NCBI GenBank assembly: GCA_903995115.1
Contig: LR877167.1
Coordinates: 372,001 to 436,000 of the forward strand
Length of the DNA stretch: 64,000 bases
Direction: 5' to 3'
From: Angomonas deanei
Lineage: Eukaryota > Euglenozoa > Kinetoplastea > Trypanosomatida > Trypanosomatidae
A program made the translations under genes and the position numbers. This document shows, one piece after another, positions 26,074 through 35,859 of the stretch. The first letter of the stretch is position 1. Each line of letters begins with the position of its first letter. A model generated the notes under the pieces. The model ran no database searches. It saw only the letters and a program-made list of their open reading frames with translations, and was not told where the DNA came from.

Positions 26074-26454
26074 TTAAAGTAGTCTCTCAATTTCAAGCTT
26101 GATAGCCTGCACCTTAGAACTGAAGTTGCTCTTGTCGTCCTGCAGAACGGCAAGGGCAACTACGTTGCGGGAGACTTGTGCGGCACGGCCTAACGCAGTC
26201 TTTGAGGGAACAAACACATACGGGACGTTCTTATCTTCACACAAAAGAGGAAGGTGGAGTAAGATTTCAATGGGGTTGGTGTCACCAGCGAGCACAATAA
26301 GATCCGCCACACCGCGGTTGAGAGCCTTGGTGGCCTCGTTCGCACCCTTCTTCACCGCCTTCGCATTGCTGGCCTCCTGCACCAGGTCGAGAATGTTCTG
26401 GGCAAGACGGTCCTCGGCAAGGGGGAAGGCCTTTTCACTGATTTCTGCGGTCAT
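26074..26454 (-). CDS. SNU13: SNU13/NHP2L1 (15.5K) kink-turn RNA-binding protein
   Basis: A protein of 126 residues of the L7Ae/L30e fold. Diagnostic blocks are KKGANEATKALNRG (35-48), which contacts the kink-turn, IEILLHLPLLCEDKNVPYVFV (62-82) and SKTALGRAA (84-92), all nearly identical in yeast and human SNU13. SNU13 binds box C/D snoRNAs and the U4 5' stem-loop. The partner NOP58 gene lies 13 kb downstream in the same unit. The start is supported by an acceptor AG at 26490-26491 behind a CTCTCCCTCC tract, with a 35-nt leader. Confidence 0.95.
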   Translation of the reverse strand: MTAEISEKAFPLAEDRLAQNILDLVQEASNAKAVKKGANEATKALNRGVADLIVLAGDTNPIEILLHLPLLCEDKNVPYVFVPSKTALGRAAQVSRNVVALAVLQDDKSNFSSKVQAIKLEIERLL

Positions 26455-26895
26455 CTTGAGTCGTAACGGTGAGCTTATAATAATAAAACCTATGATAAAG
26501 AGGAGGGAGAGGGCAGCAGTATATCTAGGAAGAGAATCAACACAGAGTTAGCTTGAGCTTCCCTCAACCACTCCCGTGCCACACTAGTCGAACAAGACAA
26601 CTACTATCTTTAGTCTCTAATCGTAAGTATAAACATCATTAAAATTATTTTTGTTGTGTACATTAATTTTGTGTATAGGAAATTTAAAGCAAGTATAATC
26701 GTAAAACGAGTGAGTAAACTAGTTTTAGCATATTAATAAGATTTCCATTGATTTTTTTTTTACCGTTTTTTTTTTTATATGTATCTTGTGATTATCTTTT
26801 TTAGTATTATTTCTGCCGTTGTCAAACACGAAATTAAAAAAAAAAAAAAAAGTTTGACTCCCTTTTATTTAACTTTTACACCTATTTTGACAACG
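26455..26895 (-). other. Intergenic region between SNU13 and the PDEB array (private 3' flank of PDEB copy 1)
   Basis: 441 bp with no supported gene. It holds the SNU13 acceptor and leader on one side and the 3' UTR of PDEB copy 1 on the other, with A/T runs at about 26752-26776 and 26836-26850. It does not resemble the spacers found between PDEB copies, so it marks the downstream edge of the array. Confidence 0.65.
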
Positions 26896-29652
26896 TCACT
26901 TCGCGTCGAGAATTGCCTGCCACTGCGCCCGGTTACTGGTAATGTTGTCCACGCACCATTGCATGTCTTTGAAGAAACATCCGACAATTTCCTTGAAAAA
27001 CTTACCCGCCACAAAATCAATGAACCCAATCTGGCCTTTGGCAAGTTCATTGTTTTGACTACGGTCGAACATGGGGAGTACCTCAATGCCCTTGGCCTTT
27101 TCCATGTCTCCCTGTCGGTAAAACTCTTCCGTCACCGCGGACGCCCAGAGACGGGACATGTCAAACGGCTTTGTGACGTTGGAAACATCGGCCGCCTTGA
27201 TCATAGTCTCCATCACCTTCCGCCTGTGTACTACATCCTCCTTATTATAAGAATCCGTGATCTCCATAAAGTCCTTCAACAGCTCACCGTGACGGGCCAT
27301 ATCGGTCGCCAGCACACAGTCAATCATGCAGCGGTACGCATTGGTAATATCATCGCCCTTTAATCCTTCAAAGATATCGGAATCAGGGTTTGACAGTATC
27401 TCAATCGCAAGGTTGCAGTGGTGCACCTCCAGCACGGAGTTGTTGCCGCTGGCGCTGGACAGAATACCAAGCGGAGAGTCCGTCTTCAGGTAGAAACTGT
27501 TGTTGACACCCATGTGGTCGAGATCGTGCACCAGGGCCGTCGCGAGCAGCGTGAAGCACTCCAGCTCCGTCAGCAGCTCAGAGACCTTTCCCACATACAG
27601 GAATGTATGCAGCGTCTGGCACACGTCAACGACGTGGAAGAAGTTGTGATAGGGGACAAACCTGTACTTCTTGCGACACTGCAACACAAAGTTGAGCAGC
27701 GTCTGGTCTCTGCAGCCGAACTTCTGGGGCAGGCCAGTGCTAAGGAGCAGCTTGTATACCGCCGCCGCTGCCGCATCGAGCGGTGTCGGATACTTCTCGC
27801 GGATATCAAACAGATTAAACTCAAGTGACGTGAGGTCGTACTGGTCGATACCCTCGACGCTCAGTACAGTATTCTTTTCTTCTTCTGTGATGGAAACCAG
27901 TTTAACTTTAGCGTTCTTTGTAGACGCAATGTTGCTTCTGTACTCGTTGAGTTCCATAGCTTCCTTACCAGCGTTGACGGCAAACTCAAGCAAGTGGGAG
28001 TTGTTAATCGAAATACCCGCAAACAGGGAGAACACCTTGAAGGTATCTTGGTCCTGCTTTGTAAACTTTCCCACCTTACCGTTTTCTTCCAGCTTGTTAA
28101 CGAGCTGAACCACGGCAAGGACCTCGCCGTTGAGGATGATCGGCTCGCACAGTATCGACTGTGTCCGGTAGCCGAGTTGCTTGTCGACGGAGCTGTTGAA
28201 CCTAGAATCCTTGTACGCATCCTGGATGTTCTCGCCAATACCGGAGGCTGCCACCGTACCAGCAATACCCTGACCCGATGGGAACCGGATTTCCCCACCG
28301 GCGACGCTGTCAGCCATGCGACTGTACAGCTCGTTTCTCTCCTTGTCGAGAAGGAAGAGGGAGGAGCGGTCGGCATTCAACAGCTTCTTCGCGCCGTGGA
28401 GGACGTGACGCACAATGCCGTTGACGTCGCGGATATCGGTGTTGGAAAGCAGAGTGACCACATCGAGAATTGCATCGCTTTTGCGTTTCTCCCCGAGCAG
28501 ATTGTCGTTGATGCGGCAGTTGCGGAGGGAGGCAGCGGCGAACATGGAGAACGTTTCAAACAGCTCCTCGTCGCGCTTACCAAACGTGCGCGGAAGATGC
28601 AGTCCGGTCTCCGTGACCATGTCAAGCTTGTTGATCAGCTGTGCCACGGCAACGATGGTACCCTCATAGCGCACCGGAAGGCACAGTATCGTTTTGGTCC
28701 GGTAGCCGGTTGCCTTGTCCACGTCACGGTTGAATCGCTCGTCCTCATACGCGTTGGGGATGTTCACCACATCGCCCGTGCGCGCCACGTAGCCCGCGAT
28801 ACCGGTCCCGGTGGGTATACTGACAATATTACCGTCCTCGAAGTGGGCCTCCAACGTGTTCTCGTCCTTGATGATGAACATACTGCAACGGTCGCTCTCG
28901 GTCAGCGCCTTGGCGGTGTTCATGATGGACTGAATAAGCACGTTCTCATCAAGGGCGTCGCGGGCTAAGCGCGTCGCCATCGACAACATTGCCTCCGCCT
29001 TCTTGGTTTCGTAGTGAATCGTCTCTCCTTCAATGCAGTTGCGTAAAGCGACACTGGCCACCTTGAGGATAGCCTCCAGGTAGGCTCTGTCGGTGAGATC
29101 CACTCGCCCTCCGGGAGCCTCTACGGAGCCTACAAAGTCGCCATCGGAGACGAGAGGAATATAGAGCGTGTTAGCAATAGTGTACATCACAGTGGCAGAA
29201 AAGGATTTCCCTAAGGCTGTTGAATCATCAAGGGGAGCCGCCACGCCGTGTAGTGGGTCAAGCAATATGCGGTCATTCTTGCTCGCGTAGTATACCCGAA
29301 CGTCGGACGACAGAACAGTACCCAGCTCCTTGCTCAGGGCGCGAATGATATCCTTCAGGGAGGCGCGAACATTCACACATTTTTCGACCAGCTTTACTAG
29401 GTCTTCATTGGTGTCGCGCTGCTGCACTGGTGCCGCGGCTTCAGCCTCACTTTTTGGTGCTAAGTTGGGGACTCTGTTCTGAGTATTTCCAAGTAAGTTG
29501 GATACTTTGTTCTCTATTTTTTTAAACGCATTTTGCTCCGCCTCCGAGAGAACAATTCCCGCGCGGTTGTAGCGGTTGAGAATAGACTCGCACAAAGTAA
29601 ACGATTCCAACAAGTGCCTACTTCCCGAAAGATCACCAACGAAGTCAGTCAT
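26896..29652 (-). CDS. PDEB-type cyclic-nucleotide phosphodiesterase, copy 1 (array-terminal, divergent)
   Basis: A protein of 918 residues. GAF-A is at about 230-375, with an NKLD..F-x3-DE signature (N341, F357, D361, E362). GAF-B is at about 400-555. The class I catalytic domain (about 600-918) has YHNFFHVVDV (668-677), VHDLDHMGVNN (708-718), D822 in ADVSN and the invariant glutamine Q874 in AKGQIGFIDF. In T. brucei, PDEB1/PDEB2 of this layout hydrolyse cAMP in the flagellum. This copy is the last of the array in transcription order. It alone ends EIVGCFFKDMQ and SNRAQWQAILDAK, against EIVSIIFKDMQ and SNRAKWQEILDAK elsewhere, and it has scattered private silent changes and a private 3' flank. 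The start is supported by an acceptor AG at 29689-29690, 36 nt upstream. Confidence 0.93.
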   Translation of the reverse strand: MTDFVGDLSGSRHLLESFTLCESILNRYNRAGIVLSEAEQNAFKKIENKVSNLLGNTQNRVPNLAPKSEAEAAAPVQQRDTNEDLVKLVEKCVNVRASLKDIIRALSKELGTVLSSDVRVYYASKNDRILLDPLHGVAAPLDDSTALGKSFSATVMYTIANTLYIPLVSDGDFVGSVEAPGGRVDLTDRAYLEAILKVASVALRNCIEGETIHYETKKAEAMLSMATRLARDALDENVLIQSIMNTAKALTESDRCSMFIIKDENTLEAHFEDGNIVSIPTGTGIAGYVARTGDVVNIPNAYEDERFNRDVDKATGYRTKTILCLPVRYEGTIVAVAQLINKLDMVTETGLHLPRTFGKRDEELFETFSMFAAASLRNCRINDNLLGEKRKSDAILDVVTLLSNTDIRDVNGIVRHVLHGAKKLLNADRSSLFLLDKERNELYSRMADSVAGGEIRFPSGQGIAGTVAASGIGENIQDAYKDSRFNSSVDKQLGYRTQSILCEPIILNGEVLAVVQLVNKLEENGKVGKFTKQDQDTFKVFSLFAGISINNSHLLEFAVNAGKEAMELNEYRSNIASTKNAKVKLVSITEEEKNTVLSVEGIDQYDLTSLEFNLFDIREKYPTPLDAAAAAVYKLLLSTGLPQKFGCRDQTLLNFVLQCRKKYRFVPYHNFFHVVDVCQTLHTFLYVGKVSELLTELECFTLLATALVHDLDHMGVNNSFYLKTDSPLGILSSASGNNSVLEVHHCNLAIEILSNPDSDIFEGLKGDDITNAYRCMIDCVLATDMARHGELLKDFMEITDSYNKEDVVHRRKVMETMIKAADVSNVTKPFDMSRLWASAVTEEFYRQGDMEKAKGIEVLPMFDRSQNNELAKGQIGFIDFVAGKFFKEIVGCFFKDMQWCVDNITSNRAQWQAILDAK

Positions 29653-29688
29653 GGTGAACCAACTCTAATGGAGATATTTGAATTAGTA

Positions 29689-29728
29689 CTACAGAGAAAT
29701 GCACGTATGGCGTGGGGAGAGAACAGAT
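29689..29728 (-). promoter_or_regulatory. Polypyrimidine tract and trans-splice acceptor of the PDEB repeat unit
   Basis: On the minus strand TCTGTTCTCTCCCC and then GCATTTCTCTGTAG place the AG at 29690-29689, 36 nt before the ATG at 29652. The same arrangement recurs at the same offset in all 12 units, so each copy can be processed into its own mRNA. Confidence 0.65.
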
Positions 29729-29998
29729 TTTTTTTTTTTTTTTTTTAAAGCATGGTTATTGAAATATCCGTTCGCGAGTACAACACATTCAAAGATGCAC
29801 TGAAACCCCAAATAATGATCGGCACGTAAGTGTCAATGATTAGTAAGTACATAACATATAATAAATACATTTCAATAGAATTTTCAGCCTTGACCAATGA
29901 AAAAGATGTATCTTTTTTATTTCATTATTCTAGCTTAAGCAAAAAAAAAAAAAAAATCTTATTTTTACACGTTTAGTGGCTTCTATGTACATCAAATA

Positions 29999-32761
29999 TT
30001 ATTTCGCGTCGAGTATCTCTTGCCACTTCGCCCGGTTACTGGCTATATTGTCCACGCACCATTGCATGTCCTTGAAAATAATACTCACGATTTCCTTGAA
30101 AAACTTACCCGCCACAAAATCAATGAACCCAATCTGGCCTTTGGCAAGTTCATTGTTTTGACTACGGTCGAACATGGGGAGTACCTCAATGCCTTTGGCC
30201 TTTTCCATGTCTCCCTGTCGGTAAAACTCTTCCGTCACCGCGGACGCCCAGAGACGGGACATGTCAAACGGCTTTGTGACGTTGGAAACATCGGCCGCCT
30301 TGATCATTATTTCCATCACCTTTCGCCTGTGCGTATCGTCTTCCTTATTAAGTCCGTTTTTGACAATGTCCTGAAAAGTTTCCAGCTCGGATGCGTGCTT
30401 CGCCATATCGGTCGCCAGCACACAGTCAATCATGCAGCGGTACGCATATCGTACATCATCTTCTCCTAGCCCCTCAAAAATGTCGCATTCCGGATTTGTT
30501 AGGATCTCAATCGCAAGGTTGCAGTGGTGCACCTCCAGCACGGAGTTGTTGCCGCTGGCGCTGGACAGAATACCAAGCGGAGAGTCCGTCTTCAGGTAGA
30601 AACTGTTGTTGACACCCATGTGGTCGAGATCGTGCACCAGGGCCGTCGCGAGCAGCGTGAAGCACTCCAGCTCCGTCAGCAGTTCAGAGACCTTTCCCAC
30701 ATACAGGAATGTATGCAGCGTCTGGCACACGTCGACGACGTGGAAGAAGTTGTGATAGGGGACAAACCTGTACTTCTTGCGACACTGCAACACAAAGTTG
30801 AGCAGCGTCTGGTCTCTGCAGCCGAACTTCTGGGGCAGACCAGTGCTAAGGAGCAGCTTGTATACCGCCGCCGCTGCCGCATCGAGCGGTGTCGGATACT
30901 TCTCCCGGATATCAAACAGATTAAACTCAAGTGACGTGAGGTCGTACTGGTCGATACCCTCGACGCTCAGTACAGTATTCTTTTCTTCTTCTGTGATGGA
31001 AACCAGTTTAACTTTAGCGTTCTTTGTAGACGCAATATTGCTTCTGTACTCGTTGAGTTCCATAGCTTCCTTACCAGCGTTGACGGCAAACTCAAGCAAG
31101 TGGGAGTTGTTAATCGAAATACCCGCAAACAGGGAGAACACCTTGAAGGTATCTTGGTCCTGCTTTAGAGTAAACTTTCCCACCTTACCGTTTTCTTCCA
31201 GCTTGTTAACGAGCTGAACCACGGCAAGGACCTCGCCGTTGAGGATGATCGGCTCGCACAGTATCGACTGTGTCCGGTAGCCGAGTTGCTTGTCGACGGA
31301 GCTGTTGAACCTAGAATCCTTGTACGCATCCTGGATGTTCTCGCCAATACCGGAGGCTGCCACCGTACCAGCAATACCCTGACCCGATGGGAACCGGATT
31401 TCCCCACCGGCGACGCTGTCAGCCATGCGACTGTACAGCTCGTTTCTCTCCTTGTCGAGAAGGAAGAGGGAGGAGCGGTCGGCATTCAACAGCTTCTTCG
31501 CGCCGTGGAGGACGTGACGCACAATGCCGTTGACGTCGCGGATATCGGTGTTGGAAAGCAGAGTGACCACATCGAGAATTGCATCGCTTTTGCGTTTCTC
31601 CCCGAGCAGATTGTCGTTGATGCGGCAGTTGCGGAGGGAGGCAGCGGCGAACATGGAGAACGTTTCAAACAGCTCCTCGTCGCGCTTACCAAACGTGCGC
31701 GGAAGATGCAGTCCGGTCTCCGTGACCATGTCAAGCTTGTTGATCAGCTGTGCCACGGCAACGATGGTACCCTCATAGCGCACCGGAAGGCACAGTATCG
31801 TTTTGGTCCGGTAGCCGGTTGCCTTGTCCACGTCACGGTTGAATCGCTCGTCTTCGTACGCGTTGGGGATGTTCACCACATCGCCCGTGCGCGCCACGTA
31901 ACCCGCGATACCGGTCCCGGTGGGTATACTGACAATATTACCGTCCTCGAAGTGGGCCTCCAACGTGTTCTCGTCCTTGATGATGAACATACTGCAACGG
32001 TCGCTCTCGGTCAGGGCCTTGGCGGTGTTCATGATGGACTGAATGAGCACGTTCTCATCAAGGGCATCGCGGGCTAAGCGCGTCGCCATCGACAACATTG
32101 CCTCCGCCTTCTTGGTTTCGTAGTGAATCGTCTCTCCTTCAATGCAGTTGCGTAAAGCGACACTGGCCACCTTGAGGATAGCCTCCAGGTAGGCTCTGTC
32201 GGTGAGATCCACTCGCCCTCCGGGAGCCTCTACGGAGCCTACAAAGTCGCCATCGGAGACGAGAGGAATATAGAGCGTGTTAGCAATAGTGTACATCACA
32301 GTGGCAGAAAAGGATTTCCCTAAGGCTGTTGAATCATCAAGGGGAGCCGCCACGCCGTGTAGTGGGTCAAGCAATATGCGGTCATTCTTGCTCGCGTAGT
32401 ATACCCGAACGTCGGACGACAGAACAGTACCCAGCTCCTTGCTCAGGGCGCGAATGATATCCTTCAGGGAGGCGCGAACATTCACACATTTTTCGACCAG
32501 CTTTACTAGGTCTTCATTGGTGTCGCGCTGCTGCACTGGTGCCGCGGCTTCAGCCTCACTTTTTGGTGCTAAGTTGGGGACTCTGTTCTGAGTATTTCCA
32601 AGTAAGTTGGATACTTTGTTCTCTATTTTTTTAAACGCATTTTGCTCCGCCTCCGAGAGAACAATTCCCGCGCGGTTGTAGCGGTTGAGAATAGACTCGC
32701 ACAAAGTAAACGATTCCAACAAGTGCCTACTTCCCGAAAGATCACCAACGAAGTCAGTCAT
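29999..32761 (-). CDS. PDEB-type phosphodiesterase, copy 2 (variant catalytic patch)
   Basis: A protein of 920 residues, two longer than the other copies. One extra residue is a leucine in GAF-B (KFTLKQDQD against KFTKQDQD), which changes F-x3-D to F-x4-D in the NK-F-D signature. The other lies in a distinct catalytic patch between the HHCN helix and ADVSN: NPECDIFEGLGEDDVRYAYR, then AKHASELETFQDIVKNGLNK, against NPDSDIFEGLKGDDITNAYR and ARHGELLKDFMEITDSYNK in the other copies. All metal ligands and the invariant glutamine are kept. The C-terminus and 3' spacer match copies 3-12, not copy 1. Private silent changes cluster in the catalytic half only. This copy is probably an older paralogue, or a gene-conversion product carrying an older patch. 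Confidence 0.93.
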   Translation of the reverse strand: MTDFVGDLSGSRHLLESFTLCESILNRYNRAGIVLSEAEQNAFKKIENKVSNLLGNTQNRVPNLAPKSEAEAAAPVQQRDTNEDLVKLVEKCVNVRASLKDIIRALSKELGTVLSSDVRVYYASKNDRILLDPLHGVAAPLDDSTALGKSFSATVMYTIANTLYIPLVSDGDFVGSVEAPGGRVDLTDRAYLEAILKVASVALRNCIEGETIHYETKKAEAMLSMATRLARDALDENVLIQSIMNTAKALTESDRCSMFIIKDENTLEAHFEDGNIVSIPTGTGIAGYVARTGDVVNIPNAYEDERFNRDVDKATGYRTKTILCLPVRYEGTIVAVAQLINKLDMVTETGLHLPRTFGKRDEELFETFSMFAAASLRNCRINDNLLGEKRKSDAILDVVTLLSNTDIRDVNGIVRHVLHGAKKLLNADRSSLFLLDKERNELYSRMADSVAGGEIRFPSGQGIAGTVAASGIGENIQDAYKDSRFNSSVDKQLGYRTQSILCEPIILNGEVLAVVQLVNKLEENGKVGKFTLKQDQDTFKVFSLFAGISINNSHLLEFAVNAGKEAMELNEYRSNIASTKNAKVKLVSITEEEKNTVLSVEGIDQYDLTSLEFNLFDIREKYPTPLDAAAAAVYKLLLSTGLPQKFGCRDQTLLNFVLQCRKKYRFVPYHNFFHVVDVCQTLHTFLYVGKVSELLTELECFTLLATALVHDLDHMGVNNSFYLKTDSPLGILSSASGNNSVLEVHHCNLAIEILTNPECDIFEGLGEDDVRYAYRCMIDCVLATDMAKHASELETFQDIVKNGLNKEDDTHRRKVMEIMIKAADVSNVTKPFDMSRLWASAVTEEFYRQGDMEKAKGIEVLPMFDRSQNNELAKGQIGFIDFVAGKFFKEIVSIIFKDMQWCVDNIASNRAKWQEILDAK

Positions 32762-33102
32762 GGTGAACCAACTCTAATGGAGATATTTGAATTAGTACTA
32801 CAGAGAAATGCACGTATGGCGTGGGGAGAGAACAGATTTTTTTTTTTTTTAAAGCATGGTTATTGAAATATCCGTTCGCGAGTACAACACATTCAAAGAT
32901 GCACTGAAACCCCAAATAATGATCGGCACGTAAGTGTCAATGATTAGTAAGTACATAACATATAATAAATACATTTCAATAGAATTTTCAGCCTTGACCA
33001 ATGAAAAGATGTATCTTTTTTATTTCATTATTCTAGCTTAAGCAAAAAAAAAAAAAAAAATCTTATTTTTACACGTTTAGTGGCTTCTATGTACATCAAA
33101 TA

Positions 33103-35859
33103 TTATTTCGCGTCGAGTATCTCTTGCCACTTCGCCCGGTTACTGGCTATATTGTCCACGCACCATTGCATGTCCTTGAAAATAATACTCACGATTTCCT
33201 TGAAAAACTTACCCGCCACAAAATCAATGAACCCAATCTGGCCTTTGGCAAGTTCATTGTTTTGACTACGGTCGAACATGGGGAGTACCTCAATGCCCTT
33301 GGCCTTTTCCATGTCTCCCTGTCGGTAAAACTCTTCCGTCACCGCGGACGCCCAGAGACGGGACATGTCAAACGGCTTTGTGACGTTGGAAACATCGGCC
33401 GCCTTGATCATAGTCTCCATCACCTTTCGCCTGTGTACTACATCCTCCTTATTATAAGAATCCGTGATCTCCATAAAGTCCTTCAACAGCTCACCGTGAC
33501 GGGCCATATCGGTCGCCAGCACACAGTCAATCATGCAGCGGTACGCATTGGTAATATCATCGCCCTTTAATCCTTCAAAGATATCGGAATCAGGGTTTGA
33601 CAGTATCTCAATCGCAAGGTTGCAGTGGTGCACCTCCAGCACGGAGTTGTTGCCGCTGGCGCTGGACAGAATACCAAGCGGAGAGTCCGTCTTCAGGTAG
33701 AAACTGTTGTTGACACCCATGTGGTCGAGATCGTGCACCAGGGCCGTCGCGAGCAGCGTGAAGCACTCCAGCTCCGTCAGCAGCTCAGAGACCTTTCCCA
33801 CATACAGGAATGTATGCAGCGTCTGGCACACGTCGACGACGTGGAAGAAGTTGTGATAGGGGACAAACCTGTACTTCTTGCGACACTGCAACACAAAGTT
33901 GAGCAGCGTCTGGTCTCTGCAGCCGAACTTCTGGGGCAGGCCAGTGCTAAGGAGCAGCTTGTATACCGCCGCCGCTGCCGCATCGAGCGGTGTCGGATAC
34001 TTCTCCCGGATATCAAACAGATTAAACTCAAGTGACGTGAGGTCGTACTGGTCGATACCCTCGACGCTCAGTACAGTATTCTTTTCTTCTTCTGTGATGG
34101 AAACCAGTTTAACTTTAGCGTTCTTTGTAGACGCAATATTGCTTCTGTACTCGTTGAGTTCCATAGCTTCCTTACCAGCGTTGACGGCAAACTCAAGCAA
34201 GTGGGAGTTGTTAATCGAAATACCCGCAAACAGGGAGAACACCTTGAAGGTATCTTGGTCCTGCTTTGTAAACTTTCCCACCTTACCGTTTTCTTCCAGC
34301 TTGTTAACGAGCTGAACCACGGCAAGGACCTCGCCGTTGAGGATGATCGGCTCGCACAGTATCGACTGTGTCCGGTAGCCGAGTTGCTTGTCGACGGAGC
34401 TGTTGAACCTAGAATCCTTGTACGCATCCTGGATGTTCTCGCCAATACCGGAGGCTGCCACCGTACCAGCAATACCCTGACCCGATGGGAACCGGATTTC
34501 CCCACCGGCGACGCTGTCAGCCATGCGACTGTACAGCTCGTTTCTCTCCTTGTCGAGAAGGAAGAGGGAGGAGCGGTCGGCATTCAACAGCTTCTTCGCG
34601 CCGTGGAGGACGTGACGCACAATGCCGTTGACGTCGCGGATATCGGTGTTGGAAAGCAGAGTGACCACATCGAGAATTGCATCGCTTTTGCGTTTCTCCC
34701 CGAGCAGATTGTCGTTGATGCGGCAGTTGCGGAGGGAGGCAGCGGCGAACATGGAGAACGTTTCAAACAGCTCCTCGTCGCGCTTACCAAACGTGCGCGG
34801 AAGATGCAGTCCGGTCTCCGTGACCATGTCAAGCTTGTTGATCAGCTGTGCCACGGCAACGATGGTACCCTCATAGCGCACCGGAAGGCACAGTATCGTT
34901 TTGGTCCGGTAGCCGGTTGCCTTGTCCACGTCACGGTTGAATCGCTCGTCTTCGTACGCGTTGGGGATGTTCACCACATCGCCCGTGCGCGCCACGTAAC
35001 CCGCGATACCGGTCCCGGTGGGTATACTGACAATATTACCGTCCTCGAAGTGGGCCTCCAACGTGTTCTCGTCCTTGATGATGAACATACTGCAACGGTC
35101 GCTCTCGGTCAGGGCCTTGGCGGTGTTCATGATGGACTGAATGAGCACGTTCTCATCAAGGGCATCGCGGGCTAAGCGCGTCGCCATCGACAACATTGCC
35201 TCCGCCTTCTTGGTTTCGTAGTGAATCGTCTCTCCTTCAATGCAGTTGCGTAAAGCGACACTGGCCACCTTGAGGATAGCCTCCAGGTAGGCTCTGTCGG
35301 TGAGATCCACTCGCCCTCCGGGAGCCTCTACGGAGCCTACAAAGTCGCCATCGGAGACGAGAGGAATATAGAGCGTGTTAGCAATAGTGTACATCACAGT
35401 GGCAGAAAAGGATTTCCCTAAGGCTGTTGAATCATCAAGGGGAGCCGCCACGCCGTGTAGTGGGTCAAGCAATATGCGGTCATTCTTGCTCGCGTAGTAT
35501 ACCCGAACGTCGGACGACAGAACAGTACCCAGCTCCTTGCTCAGGGCGCGAATGATATCCTTCAGGGAGGCGCGAACATTCACACATTTTTCGACCAGCT
35601 TTACTAGGTCTTCATTGGTGTCGCGCTGCTGCACTGGTGCCGCGGCTTCAGCCTCACTTTTTGGTGCTAAGTTGGGGACTCTGTTCTGAGTATTTCCAAG
35701 TAAGTTGGATACTTTGTTCTCTATTTTTTTAAACGCATTTTGCTCCGCCTCCGAGAGAACAATTCCCGCGCGGTTGTAGCGGTTGAGAATAGACTCGCAC
35801 AAAGTAAACGATTCCAACAAGTGCCTACTTCCCGAAAGATCACCAACGAAGTCAGTCAT
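33103..35859 (-). CDS. PDEB-type phosphodiesterase, copy 3 (array consensus)
   Basis: A protein of 918 residues that represents the consensus of the array, shared by copies 5-12 and by copy 4 apart from its frame. It has the copy-1-type catalytic patch (ARHGELLKDFMEITDSYNK) and the copy-2-type C-terminus (EIVSIIFKDMQWC and SNRAKWQEILDAK). The switch between the two types falls at about 33197-33297. Its GAF domains match copy 2 without the extra leucine. The N-terminal 80 residues form a short helical segment before GAF-A. The spacer on its left has the shorter four-A form of a small A run (ATGAAAAGATG). Confidence 0.94.
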   Translation of the reverse strand: MTDFVGDLSGSRHLLESFTLCESILNRYNRAGIVLSEAEQNAFKKIENKVSNLLGNTQNRVPNLAPKSEAEAAAPVQQRDTNEDLVKLVEKCVNVRASLKDIIRALSKELGTVLSSDVRVYYASKNDRILLDPLHGVAAPLDDSTALGKSFSATVMYTIANTLYIPLVSDGDFVGSVEAPGGRVDLTDRAYLEAILKVASVALRNCIEGETIHYETKKAEAMLSMATRLARDALDENVLIQSIMNTAKALTESDRCSMFIIKDENTLEAHFEDGNIVSIPTGTGIAGYVARTGDVVNIPNAYEDERFNRDVDKATGYRTKTILCLPVRYEGTIVAVAQLINKLDMVTETGLHLPRTFGKRDEELFETFSMFAAASLRNCRINDNLLGEKRKSDAILDVVTLLSNTDIRDVNGIVRHVLHGAKKLLNADRSSLFLLDKERNELYSRMADSVAGGEIRFPSGQGIAGTVAASGIGENIQDAYKDSRFNSSVDKQLGYRTQSILCEPIILNGEVLAVVQLVNKLEENGKVGKFTKQDQDTFKVFSLFAGISINNSHLLEFAVNAGKEAMELNEYRSNIASTKNAKVKLVSITEEEKNTVLSVEGIDQYDLTSLEFNLFDIREKYPTPLDAAAAAVYKLLLSTGLPQKFGCRDQTLLNFVLQCRKKYRFVPYHNFFHVVDVCQTLHTFLYVGKVSELLTELECFTLLATALVHDLDHMGVNNSFYLKTDSPLGILSSASGNNSVLEVHHCNLAIEILSNPDSDIFEGLKGDDITNAYRCMIDCVLATDMARHGELLKDFMEITDSYNKEDVVHRRKVMETMIKAADVSNVTKPFDMSRLWASAVTEEFYRQGDMEKAKGIEVLPMFDRSQNNELAKGQIGFIDFVAGKFFKEIVSIIFKDMQWCVDNIASNRAKWQEILDAK

